From: Acidobacteriota bacterium | Lineage (GTDB): Bacteria; Acidobacteriota; Blastocatellia; Pyrinomonadales; Pyrinomonadaceae | NCBI GenBank assembly: GCA_963169175.1 | Contig: CAUJFK010000296.1 | Location: forward strand, 1 to 15,628 | DNA: 15,628 nucleotides | Reading direction: 5' to 3' | Shown: positions 7,956 through 14,605 of the stretch, piece after piece | Position numbering within the stretch: position 1 is the stretch's first letter | Layout: every line of letters starts with the position of its first letter | Program-made: the position numbers and the translations under genes | The notes under the pieces: model-generated | What the model saw: the letters and a program-made list of their open reading frames with translations, nothing else | Databases searched by the model: none | Told to the model about the DNA's origin: nothing

Positions 7956-8036
7956 GCGGCTGTGCCGCAACGCACTGCGGTCTGGCTGTGCCAGACCGGT
8001 GACCTATTAAAAAAATATTAAGGAGGCTGTGCCTCC
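7956..8036 (+). repeat. Upstream REP arm: three GGCTGTGCC hairpins
   Basis: Hairpin 1: GCGGC-TGT-GCCGC (7956-7968). Hairpin 2: arms CGGTCTGGC/GCCAGACCG around TGT (7978-7998). Hairpin 3: GGAGGC-TGT-GCCTCC (8022-8036). The inner six stem bases and loop are constant while the outer stem bases differ but remain paired. An A/T-rich spacer (8004-8020) separates hairpins 2 and 3. Hairpin 3 ends 10 nt before the RAYT ATG. Confidence 0.85.
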
Positions 8037-8046
8037 GAAAAAGAAT

Positions 8047-8590
8047 ATGGGATTTCAAGTATCCAAAGACGCTCCGGCATATTATTTGACCGCCGTTGCA
8101 AAAGACAGGCTCCCGATCTTCCGGGCGGAAACTATCGCACGGATCGTTTGCAACGCCATACTCGAATCAAAAACCAAGCACGCGTTTCTTATCTTTGCGT
8201 ACGTAATAATGCTCGATCATCTTCATTTGGTCACGGACAGCAAATTCAAGCCGTCGGAAATTCAGCGATTGATAAATGGAATTGTCGGAAAGCGAATTCT
8301 TGACCATCTGAAGGCGAACAACCTTACTGAATCCGTTGCGAAACTTAGGATTCAGGGGGCGCTCCGATGGTTTCCAGCATTCGGTGTGGCAGGGGCACCC
8401 TGCTACGAGACTTTTATGGAATGAAGAGATGCTTCGGCAGCGGATACAATACACACATTTGAATCCGGTCCGGGCGGGATTTGTCGGGCAGCCGGATGAA
8501 TGGAAATGGTCGAGCGCGAGGATCTTTCATGGGCGTCCGGCGGCGGACGAGCCGCTTGAAGTCGATCAGATCAGTTGGAGGAAAAGTTAG
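8047..8590 (+). pseudogene. REP-associated tyrosine transposase (RAYT, Y1_Tnp family), frameshifted
   Basis: Two overlapping frames make one protein. The first gives residues up to AKLRIQG and then runs to a TGA at 8422. The second picks up at RSDGFQHSVW and ends at the TAG at 8588. Removing one G from the GGGGG run at 8355-8359 restores a 180-residue protein. It has the HUH motif DHLHLVTD (His58, His60), the RAYT signature QYTHLNPVRAGFV (134-146) and EWKWSSARIF (151-160). The usual catalytic Tyr on the helix after HUH is not apparent (RLINGIVGKRILDHL); Tyr135 is the only Tyr after the HUH site. The ATG at 8047 is preferred; a GTG at 8029 lies inside the inner hairpin. The single-base change in a G-run may be a real mutation or a sequencing error. 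Confidence 0.85.
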
Positions 8591-8596
8591 GTTTCG

Positions 8597-8674
8597 GAGG
8601 CACAGCCTCGTTTTAGAATAATAGGGGCTTTCGGTCGGGCACAGCCCGACCGCAGTGCTGAGGGGCACAGCCCC
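8597..8674 (-). repeat. Downstream REP arm: three GGCACAGCC hairpins, inverted
   Basis: Inner hairpin GAGGC-ACA-GCCTC (8597-8609), 6 nt after the RAYT stop. Middle hairpin with arms CGGTCGGGC/GCCCGACCG around ACA (8632-8652). Outer hairpin GGGGC-ACA-GCCCC (8662-8674). Read on the minus strand, it repeats the order, spacing and core of the upstream arm. Confidence 0.85.
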
Positions 8675-8704
8675 AAGATACAAATTGCTGCAATTATCTG
8701 AGGT

Positions 8705-8734
8705 TTGACAAATCACGTTTTCGACACGTAAATT
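8705..8734 (+). promoter_or_regulatory. Sigma-70-like promoter of tRNA-Gln
   Basis: A consensus -35 TTGACA (8705-8710) is followed by an 18-bp spacer and TAAATT (8729-8734); GTAAAT at 8728-8733 with a 17-bp spacer is an alternative -10. Transcription would begin about 8741, just before the tRNA at 8746. This lies 30 bp beyond the RAYT element edge. Confidence 0.7.
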
Positions 8735-8745
8735 AATAACGACGC

Positions 8746-8819
8746 TGGGAGATCGTCTAATGGTAGGACTGCAGTCTCTGGATCTGCCTATCGGGGTTCG
8801 AATCCCTGTCTCCCAGCCA
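8746..8819 (+). tRNA. tRNA-Gln (anticodon CTG), CCA encoded
   Basis: A full cloverleaf can be drawn. The acceptor is TGGGAGA/TCTCCCA, with the weak U1-A72 pair usual in bacterial tRNA-Gln. The D-arm is GTCT/GGAC with loop AATGGTA. The anticodon stem is GCAGT/TCTGC around loop CTCTGGA (anticodon CTG, reading CAG). A 4-nt variable region and T-arm CGGGG-TTCGAAT-CCCTG follow. Discriminator G at 8816 is followed by genomic CCA. The last anticodon-stem pair (31-39) is U-U. The anticodon and U1-A72 together make glutamine secure. Confidence 0.95.
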
Positions 8820-8888
8820 TATTTTATCAACAGGCAGTAGGCAGGCACCTCTATACTGCTTTCCGCCAACCGCATACTTTTGATCGTT

Positions 8889-9341
8889 ATGGACGGCTGG
8901 CACGAAACTGAGATCCGCGTCCGTTATGCCGAAACCGATAAGATGGGTATTGTTCACCACGCGAACTACCTGATCTGGTTCGAGGCCGGCCGCAGCGATC
9001 TTTGCCGTGCCCGGGGCTTCTCATACAAGGAAATGGAAGAGAACGACAATGCCCTGATGGTCGTTGCCGAAAGTTATTGCCGCTACAAATCGCCTTCCTA
9101 TTACGAGGATGTAATTACGGTCCGAACCCGCGTGGCCGAGATTCGCAGCAGATCCATCAGATTTATTTACGAAGTATTTCGCGCAGCGGACGATGCTTTG
9201 ATCGCCGAGGGCGAGACGCTCCACCTCGTCACCGATCATTCAAAACGCGTCCGGCAAATACCTGAGATCTACAAACAGCGATTGATGGGAGAAGATGCCG
9301 TTTCGGCCGGTGCGTTCCCAGCAAATCAGGCGCCCAGTTAG
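8889..9341 (+). CDS. Hotdog-fold acyl-CoA thioesterase (YbgC/4HBT family)
   Basis: 150 residues from the ATG at 8889; a TTG 9 nt upstream is possible, and neither has a visible Shine-Dalgarno. The family signature lies at the N-terminus: VRYAETDKMGIVHHANYLIW. Asp17 is equivalent to the catalytic Asp of E. coli YbgC, and HHANYLIWFE forms the start of the long hotdog helix. The YCRYKSPSYYEDVITVRTRV region is the usual first long strand. These enzymes hydrolyse short or aromatic acyl-CoA thioesters, and YbgC is linked to the Tol-Pal envelope system in proteobacteria. No tol or pal genes are nearby, so the substrate is open. The gene follows tRNA-Gln by 69 bp and may be read from the same promoter. 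Confidence 0.88.
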   Translation: MDGWHETEIRVRYAETDKMGIVHHANYLIWFEAGRSDLCRARGFSYKEMEENDNALMVVAESYCRYKSPSYYEDVITVRTRVAEIRSRSIRFIYEVFRAADDALIAEGETLHLVTDHSKRVRQIPEIYKQRLMGEDAVSAGAFPANQAPS

Positions 9342-9388
9342 CGGATTGGCAAACGTGGAATAGAAGTAGGCACCTTTGTCTAACGGCA

Positions 9389-9472
9389 TCTTGATTCGTG
9401 GTTTTTGCATCTTCGTTCGTTTGTTTCGTGGTCCGGGTCTGCCGTCTCTACCACGAAAGGTACGAATCAAGA
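9389..9472. repeat. Nested inverted repeat in the gap before the helicase operon
   Basis: Two nested perfect pairs are present: TCTTGATTCGT (9389-9399) with ACGAATCAAGA (9462-9472), and TTTCGTGGT (9424-9432) with ACCACGAAA (9450-9458). The left spacer is 24 nt and the right one 3 nt, so the structure would be a long hairpin with a one-sided bulge. It lies in the 256-bp gap 9342-9597, which has no gene. No T-run follows on the plus strand. Confidence 0.65.
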
Positions 9473-9513
9473 AACGAAACCCGCGGATTAAAGCATCTCT
9501 GTCGAATCCGAAC

Positions 9514-9541
9514 TTGATTTGAACAAACCCCGGCATATACC
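9514..9541 (+). promoter_or_regulatory. Possible promoter of the small protein-isochorismatase-helicase operon
   Basis: TTGATT (9514-9519), 16-bp spacer, TATACC (9536-9541). Four of six bases match at each box, so this is a tentative call. A short stem GAGGC/GCCTC (9542-9559) would fall at the very 5' end of the transcript. Confidence 0.3.
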
Positions 9542-9597
9542 GAGGCCTTTCTAAGCCTCACTTGAATCAACCGGCCAGGAATCCTAAACTAAGGTAG

Positions 9598-9807
9598 ATG
9601 CCCACAAATACGGCCGAATTTTACTTCATTGGTTTGATGATGATCCTGATCCTTGTGGTCTGTTCTGTCACCGTCTTTTTTTTCGCACGGCAGTATAAGA
9701 AGGAAATGAAGCAGCGGGCCGAAGACGCAAAACTAAAGGCGGCGAAACGTACGGCACGGGCCGAGCCTGACGGCGGCACGAGAGCAACAAACAAAGATGC
9801 CGAATGA
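9598..9807 (+). CDS. Small single-pass membrane protein, unknown function
   Basis: 69 residues. One strongly hydrophobic segment (about 9-30, FIGLMMILILVVCSVTVFFFA) is followed by a Lys/Glu/Arg/Ala-rich cytoplasmic tail that is probably helical and then disordered. The basic residues after the segment suggest the tail stays inside. The Shine-Dalgarno candidate AAGG is close to the ATG. The stop codon overlaps the start of the next gene by 11 nt, which supports its being a real, translated gene and the first in this operon. The protein family was not recognised. Confidence 0.6.
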   Translation: MPTNTAEFYFIGLMMILILVVCSVTVFFFARQYKKEMKQRAEDAKLKAAKRTARAEPDGGTRATNKDAE

Positions 9808-10354
9808 GAATACGCTTTCAAATGAAAATGCCGTTCTGCTGATAGTTGACGTGCAGGAGGCATTTCGCGATGTTATCGGGAACTTTGCGGTAATTGCTTC
9901 AAATATCGCCCGGGCCGTACAGGGATTTTCGCTCCTCGATGTGCCCGTCATTGTTACGGAGCAATATCCAAAAGGCCTTGGGCCGACCGCGGAAGAGATC
10001 AAATATTCGCTTGCCGAAGGTTTTGAGCCGGTCGAGAAGACTGCGTTCAGCGCTTTTGGGGCCGCAGAAACACGGATAAAGCTTGAATCGCTTGAGCGTT
10101 TTCAAATAGTTCTGTGCGGCATTGAAACACATATTTGCGTGAATCAAACGGCCCACGACCTGCTTCATAACGGCTATCGTGTGCATCTGCTTACAGATTG
10201 CGTTGGATCGCGATTTGACCATGACAAGGCCGCCGGACTGGAAAAAATGCGTGCTTCCGGTGTTGTGCCGTCGAGCATCGAGATTGCGCTGTTTGAGATG
10301 ATGGCCGACGCCAGGCATGAGAAGTTCAAGGAAATACAGCAGTTAATCAAATAA
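9797..10354 (+). CDS. Isochorismatase-family cysteine hydrolase
   Basis: 185 residues. The family catalytic triad is visible: Asp18 in LLIVDVQEAF, Lys81 in VEKTAFSAF, and Cys114 in GIETHICVNQTAHDLL. The non-proline cis-peptide motif GIETH precedes the Cys, as in the family. The length and short N-terminus resemble the ISOC1/YcaC group rather than the larger siderophore isochorismatases; no siderophore genes are nearby. The substrate is unknown. It overlaps the small membrane protein gene by 11 nt, and its stop TAA is followed directly by the helicase ATG (TAAATG), so the three are probably translationally coupled. Confidence 0.9.
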   Translation: MPNENTLSNENAVLLIVDVQEAFRDVIGNFAVIASNIARAVQGFSLLDVPVIVTEQYPKGLGPTAEEIKYSLAEGFEPVEKTAFSAFGAAETRIKLESLERFQIVLCGIETHICVNQTAHDLLHNGYRVHLLTDCVGSRFDHDKAAGLEKMRASGVVPSSIEIALFEMMADARHEKFKEIQQLIK

Positions 10355-12748
10355 ATGGACCTTTTATCCTCACTAAATCCCCAACAGGCAGAAGCGGTCA
10401 AGACCACTGAAGGGCCGCTGCTTATCCTGGCCGGAGCGGGATCGGGAAAAACGCGCGTTATCACGGTGCGCATTGCTTATCTGATCGCGGAAAAGCAGAT
10501 CGTTCCCCACAATATTCTCGCCGTTACTTTTACAAACAAAGCGGCTGGGGAAATGCGGCAACGTGTCGAAAGCCTCTTGAAAGATCAGAAACTGAATTCA
10601 TTTCCGCTGATCGCAACGTTTCACAGCCTTTGCGTCCGCATCCTGCGGCAGGACGTCGAGAGGCTTGATGAGGGTTATACGCGTTCATTCACGATCTATG
10701 ACACGGATGATTCGCAGAAGGTCGTAAAAGCATGTCTGAAAGACCTCGGCCTGGATGAAAAGAAGATCGTGCCGCGTGCTGTGCGAAGCGTCATCAGCTC
10801 GGCAAAGAATCGCGGCGAAGATGTTGATCTGTTTGCTTCGTCTGTTGAGAGGACCGATGAGAAACAGGCTGCATACGCAAAGGTCTTTCAGCTTTATGAA
10901 GAACGGCTCCGCCGTGCAAACGCTCTGGATTTTGACGATCTGCTGATAAAAACGGTGAAGCTTCTTCGCATATCCGATGCGGTGCGGGAAAAATACAACG
11001 ACCGGTATAAATACATTCTCGTTGACGAATATCAGGACACAAATTCGCTTCAGCTCGCGCTGATCACATACCTCACGGAAAAGCAGCAGAACATCTGCGT
11101 CGTTGGTGATGATGCGCAAAGCATTTACGGATTTCGTCAGGCGGATATCCGCAATATCCTCGAATTCGAACAGCAATTTCCGAATGCCAAAGTGATCTTG
11201 CTTGAACAGAATTACCGTTCCACGCAAACTATCCTTGACGCCGCGGACGCGATAATTGGGAACAACATCAATCAAAAGAAAAAGAAGCTCTGGACGCAAA
11301 ATATGGGCGGCGAGCGTATTTTCTACTGTCAGGCGATGGACGGCGACGCCGAGGCACGGTTCGTCGCTTCGCGCATTGAGGACCACCGCCGGCGCGATGC
11401 GAGCAAGCGGATAGCGGTTCTATACCGGACCAATGCTCAATCCCGAACCTTCGAAGAGGCCCTGCGCAGGCTGCGGATCGAATACAACATTGTCGGCGGC
11501 TTCTCATTCTACGAACGTGCCGAGGTCAAGGATATTGTCGCCTATTTGAAATTGGCGCTGAACCCGGCGGACGATATCGCATTGCTGCGTGCGATCAACA
11601 CTCCGCCTCGCGGAATAGGGAAGTCATCTCTTGATGAGATACAGGCGATCGCACTGCGGCATCAGAGCTCTCTTTGGGAGGCAATAAACAAGATCGCCGA
11701 TGGGCAGGAAGGTGCAGTTACACCGCGTGCGAAAAACGCGATCTCAGGATTTAGGAATACGATCGAAAAGCTAGGAAACAAGGCCGAGGCCTTTTCGGGA
11801 TCTGACAAGCCGGTATCGGAAACTGTGATTGCCGCTATCGACGACAGCGGTTACTCGCAGATGCTGCGGACGGAAAATACCGATGAGTCCGAAGGAAGGC
11901 TTGAAAATCTTGAAGAGCTTGTAAACGCCGCCGTTGATTACGATAAGAACCCGGAGGGCGGTCTTCGCGAGTTTATCGACCACGCTGCGCTGACCAGCGA
12001 TACTGACAAGATCGACAGCAACGCCGGCGTTACGCTAATGACCGTACACTCGGCAAAAGGCCTGGAATTTCCTGTCGTCTTTATCGTTGGGCTTGAGGAC
12101 GGTATTTTCCCGCATTCGCGCAGCGTGAATGATCCAAAGGAACTTGAGGAAGAGCGGCGTCTTGCCTATGTCGCGGTCACGAGGGCTGAGGAATTGCTTT
12201 ATGTAACGCACTCAATGCGGCGGCGCGTTTACGGTGAAGAGATGACCGCTGAGCCGTCGCAATTTCTGAATGAACTACCGCTTGAGTTGATCGAAGACCT
12301 TTCACGCGGCCCATCGTGGCTTTCCTATGCACGAGGTTACGGCAAGACGACAACCGCCCGCACGGCCGCCCCGCGGGCCAACATTCCCGCACCCGCAAAA
12401 CCGCGAAATACATACGCGGGAAAGACATACAACAGCGCAGATGCTGTTACTGAGTTTTTTCGCAAAAAGGACGGCGGGCCCGCTCAGCATAGAGAGGCTG
12501 GTGACAAACCGCTCGCCGGGTTCGACAAGCTTCGGGCCCAGGCATCGGAGATCGGAAGTGAACGGCGAGTCGAGCTTGACGATGACCAGGCGTTCGGGCC
12601 GGGTTCACACGTTCGCCATGGCAAGTATGGCAAAGGCCTCGTTCTCCGCCGCGAAGGGATCGGCGATAATGTAAAACTGACCATTAGCTTTCCGGGTTTC
12701 GGGATGAAAAAATTGATCCAAAAATTTGCCAATTTGGAAAAGGCCTAG
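10355..12748 (+). CDS. pcrA: ATP-dependent DNA helicase, PcrA/UvrD type (SF1A)
   Basis: 797 residues. The motifs occur in order: Q motif LNPQQAEAV (7-15), Walker A AGAGSGKT (26-33), motif Ia AVTFTNKAAGEM (56-67), Walker B VDEYQD (223-228), motif III GDDAQSIYGFRQAD (251-264), motif IV LEQNYRST (283-290), motif V TVHSAKGLEFPVV (563-575) and motif VI RRLAYVAVTRA (601-611). After a disordered Ala/Pro/Thr-rich linker (about 660-700) the C-terminus (about 745-797, GSHVRHGKYGKGLVLRREG) is the small Tudor-like domain of PcrA/UvrD that contacts RNA polymerase. The enzyme unwinds DNA 3'-5' in nucleotide excision and mismatch repair and clears replication blocks. PcrA and UvrD cannot be told apart from this alone. 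Third gene of a coupled operon. Confidence 0.96.
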   Translation: MDLLSSLNPQQAEAVKTTEGPLLILAGAGSGKTRVITVRIAYLIAEKQIVPHNILAVTFTNKAAGEMRQRVESLLKDQKLNSFPLIATFHSLCVRILRQDVERLDEGYTRSFTIYDTDDSQKVVKACLKDLGLDEKKIVPRAVRSVISSAKNRGEDVDLFASSVERTDEKQAAYAKVFQLYEERLRRANALDFDDLLIKTVKLLRISDAVREKYNDRYKYILVDEYQDTNSLQLALITYLTEKQQNICVVGDDAQSIYGFRQADIRNILEFEQQFPNAKVILLEQNYRSTQTILDAADAIIGNNINQKKKKLWTQNMGGERIFYCQAMDGDAEARFVASRIEDHRRRDASKRIAVLYRTNAQSRTFEEALRRLRIEYNIVGGFSFYERAEVKDIVAYLKLALNPADDIALLRAINTPPRGIGKSSLDEIQAIALRHQSSLWEAINKIADGQEGAVTPRAKNAISGFRNTIEKLGNKAEAFSGSDKPVSETVIAAIDDSGYSQMLRTENTDESEGRLENLEELVNAAVDYDKNPEGGLREFIDHAALTSDTDKIDSNAGVTLMTVHSAKGLEFPVVFIVGLEDGIFPHSRSVNDPKELEEERRLAYVAVTRAEELLYVTHSMRRRVYGEEMTAEPSQFLNELPLELIEDLSRGPSWLSYARGYGKTTTARTAAPRANIPAPAKPRNTYAGKTYNSADAVTEFFRKKDGGPAQHREAGDKPLAGFDKLRAQASEIGSERRVELDDDQAFGPGSHVRHGKYGKGLVLRREGIGDNVKLTISFPGFGMKKLIQKFANLEKA

Positions 12749-12858
12749 GAGCTATACGCAAATATATATTTTGGAAAGCTTATCCTGACGTGGCGAACGA
12801 TTGCCCCGCAAATTCTATCTTGCAAAGCGTCCTATAGAGCGGACGGAGAAACGAATAA

Positions 12859-13251
12859 ATGAAAGATCATTTCCAATCCATCACGGCGGTGTTTATCATC
12901 CTTTTTGTCGGCTTGGCCTGTAGCCTGATTCGTGGCGGCAGCGACGAATCCGGATCGAATAGCTCGAATAAAACCCTTACAGATAAAGCCGTCGATAAGA
13001 CAGTTGGCCGTGCGAACACAGGCGTACCGGAATGCGATCAGGCACTCGACATGATCGAGGCCGAGCTGAACAACCCGGACGATAATTTTGTCGTCAAGGC
13101 TGCAAAGGCGACGGTCCTGAATCGGATCAAGGACAGTATTCGGGAGAGTTTGGAAAAGAATCCAGACGATAAGGTCGAGCTTACAAAGACCTGCAAAGAG
13201 TTTAAGCTCCAACTGGATAAGTTCAAGGCCGAGGAACAACAAAAGAAATGA
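12859..13251 (+). CDS. Small lipoprotein of unknown function
   Basis: 130 residues. The signal peptide (about 1-20) ends in the lipobox VGLAC, with Cys21 predicted lipidated, followed by a Gly/Ser/Asn linker to about 38. The remainder is charged and mostly helical. Cys59 (VPECDQAL) and Cys112 (KTCKEF) could pair in the envelope. A GGAG lies about 11 nt before the ATG. No family was recognised. The gene is separated from the helicase by 110 bp with no terminator seen, and it converges on frr with only 18 bp between stop codons. Confidence 0.7.
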   Translation: MKDHFQSITAVFIILFVGLACSLIRGGSDESGSNSSNKTLTDKAVDKTVGRANTGVPECDQALDMIEAELNNPDDNFVVKAAKATVLNRIKDSIRESLEKNPDDKVELTKTCKEFKLQLDKFKAEEQQKK

Positions 13252-13256
13252 TCGAA

Positions 13257-13271
13257 GATCGGTCGCCGATC
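13257..13271. repeat. Short hairpin between convergent lipoprotein and frr stops
   Basis: GATCGG-TCG-CCGATC, 6-bp stem, 3-nt loop. It overlaps the frr stop codon. It may help end transcription from both sides, but no T-run follows on either strand. Confidence 0.4.
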
Positions 13272-13830
13272 AAACACTCATCACTTCGTGTACTTTATTT
13301 TTGGCAAGCTCGTCGATCTTGGCGATATGGGCGTTTGTGAGTTTCTGGATATCATCGAGGCTGCGGCGTTCATCGTCTTCGGATATTTCTTTATCCTTTA
13401 GCGACTTTTTGAGCACATCGTTGGATGCGTGCCGAATGTTTCGCACGGCAACCCTGTGCTCTTCAGCGATCTCATGGATCTGCTTCGCAAACTGTTTGCG
13501 GCGTTCTTCATTCAGAGCAGGGATGCCGAGCCGGATGATCTTTCCGTCATTCGACGGGTTCAATCCGAGATTCGCGGCCATGATGGCCTTTTCGATAGGG
13601 CCAAGTTGCGTTGCATCCCACGGCTGAACGGTCAGAAGCTGCGGCTCCGGTACGGCGACTGACGCCATTTGATTCAAAGGCGTCGGCGTGCCGTAATAAT
13701 CGACCATTACGGCATCAAGCATTCCCACGTTGGCACGGCCTGTGCGGACGTTCCCCAGCTTTCTCTTGAAATCGTCGATCACGGCTTCCATTTTGGGCTT
13801 GGCCGCTCCTGTTACAGTTTCTACGCTCAT
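13270..13830 (-). CDS. frr: Ribosome recycling factor
   Basis: 186 residues, standard length. Family marks are KRKLGNVRTGRAN (22-34), the DYYGTPTPLNQMA hinge region (44-56), the VQPWD turn, LGLNPSNDGKIIRLGIPALNEERRK, and the C-terminal helix pair ending DDIQKLTNAHIAKIDELAKNKVHEVM. It splits post-termination ribosomes together with EF-G. It is the last gene of the cluster rpsB-tsf-pyrH-frr, a widely conserved bacterial order. No Shine-Dalgarno is visible before the ATG; a hairpin (13838-13857) occupies the place. Confidence 0.97.
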   Translation of the reverse strand: MSVETVTGAAKPKMEAVIDDFKRKLGNVRTGRANVGMLDAVMVDYYGTPTPLNQMASVAVPEPQLLTVQPWDATQLGPIEKAIMAANLGLNPSNDGKIIRLGIPALNEERRKQFAKQIHEIAEEHRVAVRNIRHASNDVLKKSLKDKEISEDDERRSLDDIQKLTNAHIAKIDELAKNKVHEVMSV

Positions 13831-13837
13831 ATACTGA

Positions 13838-13857
13838 TGACAGGATGTCAGCCTGTC
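13838..13857. repeat. Palindrome in the frr leader with two exclusive pairings
   Basis: GACAGG/CCTGTC (13839-13844 with 13852-13857) competes with TGACA/TGTCA (13838-13842 with 13846-13850). It sits in the 35-bp pyrH-frr gap, 8 nt (7 nt counting the overlapping inner stem) before the frr ATG. The arm matches that in the sucC leader. Confidence 0.6.
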
Positions 13858-13865
13858 GCTCGCAT

Positions 13866-14594
13866 TTACGCCGCCGTTGCGTTTCCGGTGACGGAAACCA
13901 GTGTTCCAATATTCAGATCACCCTTGACTGCCTTGATGATATTGCCCGATTCGGTCATGTTGAAGACAAGGATCGGCAAGTTGTTGTCCATACAAAGTGA
14001 GATCGCCGATGCGTCCATCACCTTAAGCTGCTTTTCAAGTACTTCCTGGTACGAGATCTTTTCAAAGCGTACGGCCGTCGGATCTTTCATTGGGTCCGCC
14101 GAATAAACGCCATCCACCTTGGTCGCCTTCAGGATCACATCAGCCCCGATCTCGCACGCCCGCAGGGCCGCCGCCGAATCGGTCGTAAAATACGGGTTTC
14201 CAGTGCCGGCCGCAAAAATAACGACGCGCATTTTTTCCAAATGGCGGATCGCGCGGCGCCGGATAAAAGGTTCAGCGAGCTGCGGGATGTCGATCGCGGA
14301 CATTACGCGCGTGTATACATCCTGCTTTTCAAGGGCGTCCTGCATTACAACGGCATTCATCACCGTTGCCAGCATTCCGATGTAATCGGCGGCCCCGCGG
14401 TCCATGTTTCCGGCCGATTTCGATACCCCGCGGAAGATATTTCCGCCGCCGACAACGATCGCGACCTCAACGCCAAGATCGTGGACCGCCTTGATCTCTC
14501 GTGCTACCGATTCGGCGACGGCTGTATCAATGCCGTAATTCTGCGAGCCCATCAGGGCCTCGCCGGAAAGCTTTAGCAGAATGCGCTTGTACAT
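13866..14594 (-). CDS. pyrH: UMP kinase
   Basis: 242 residues, the usual size of bacterial hexameric UMP kinase (amino-acid kinase fold). Marks are KLSGEALMG (8-16), IVVGGGNIFRG (46-56), DRGAADYIGMLATVMN (65-80), TGNPYFTTDSAAALRA (131-146) and KVDGVYSADP (159-168), which together form the UMP and ATP sites. It makes UDP from UMP and ATP and is often feedback-inhibited by UTP. GAGG about 9 nt before the ATG is the likely ribosome binding site and directly abuts a palindrome. It lies 57 bp downstream of tsf and 35 bp upstream of frr on the same strand. Confidence 0.97.
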   Translation of the reverse strand: MYKRILLKLSGEALMGSQNYGIDTAVAESVAREIKAVHDLGVEVAIVVGGGNIFRGVSKSAGNMDRGAADYIGMLATVMNAVVMQDALEKQDVYTRVMSAIDIPQLAEPFIRRRAIRHLEKMRVVIFAAGTGNPYFTTDSAAALRACEIGADVILKATKVDGVYSADPMKDPTAVRFEKISYQEVLEKQLKVMDASAISLCMDNNLPILVFNMTESGNIIKAVKGDLNIGTLVSVTGNATAA

Positions 14595-14605
14595 AAGCCG
14601 GACCT

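Larger units (their letters stand above)
7951..8679 (+). mobile_element. REP-associated tyrosine transposase (RAYT) element with inverted three-hairpin arms
   Basis: A RAYT gene is bracketed by two arms in inverted orientation. Each arm has three hairpins with core GGCTGTGCC (upstream) or GGCACAGCC (downstream). Hairpin centres are at 7962, 7988, 8029 and at 8603, 8642, 8668; outer-to-middle spacing is 26 bp in both arms, middle-to-inner 41 and 39 bp. A 27-nt block around the middle hairpin (7972-7998 against the complement of 8632-8658) matches at 25 of 27 positions. The inner hairpin plus flank GAGGCTGTGCCTCCGAAA is identical in both arms. REP sequences beside their RAYT gene are the known pattern; RAYTs mobilise single-stranded REP hairpins. 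The element ends are approximate, taken from the last similarity between arms. Confidence 0.8.

Noticed and set aside
7690..8058. Minus-strand open frame of 122 residues upstream of smpB
   Set aside because: It overlaps the smpB 5' end in another frame, crosses the REP hairpins and resembles no family; composition looks like non-coding DNA.
8355..8359. Programmed ribosomal frameshifting in the RAYT
   Set aside because: The shift needed is in the +1 direction at a plain G-run, with no slippery heptamer, and RAYTs are not known to use frameshifting; a mutation or a sequencing error is simpler.
7956..8674. Hairpin repeats considered as a CRISPR array
   Set aside because: Repeats are only 13-21 nt, differ in their outer bases, have unequal spacers and invert across the transposase gene; no cas genes are present.
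8414..8960. Minus-strand open frames across the tRNA, reading ETGIRTPIGRSRDCSPT and LGDRDSNPDRQIQRLQS
   Set aside because: These are the well-known false proteins made by translating the antisense of a tRNA T-arm and acceptor; the tRNA on the plus strand explains the sequence.
10685..11386. 233-residue open frame antisense to the helicase
   Set aside because: It lies wholly within the helicase gene on the other strand, has no recognisable domain, and the helicase motifs are continuous through the region.
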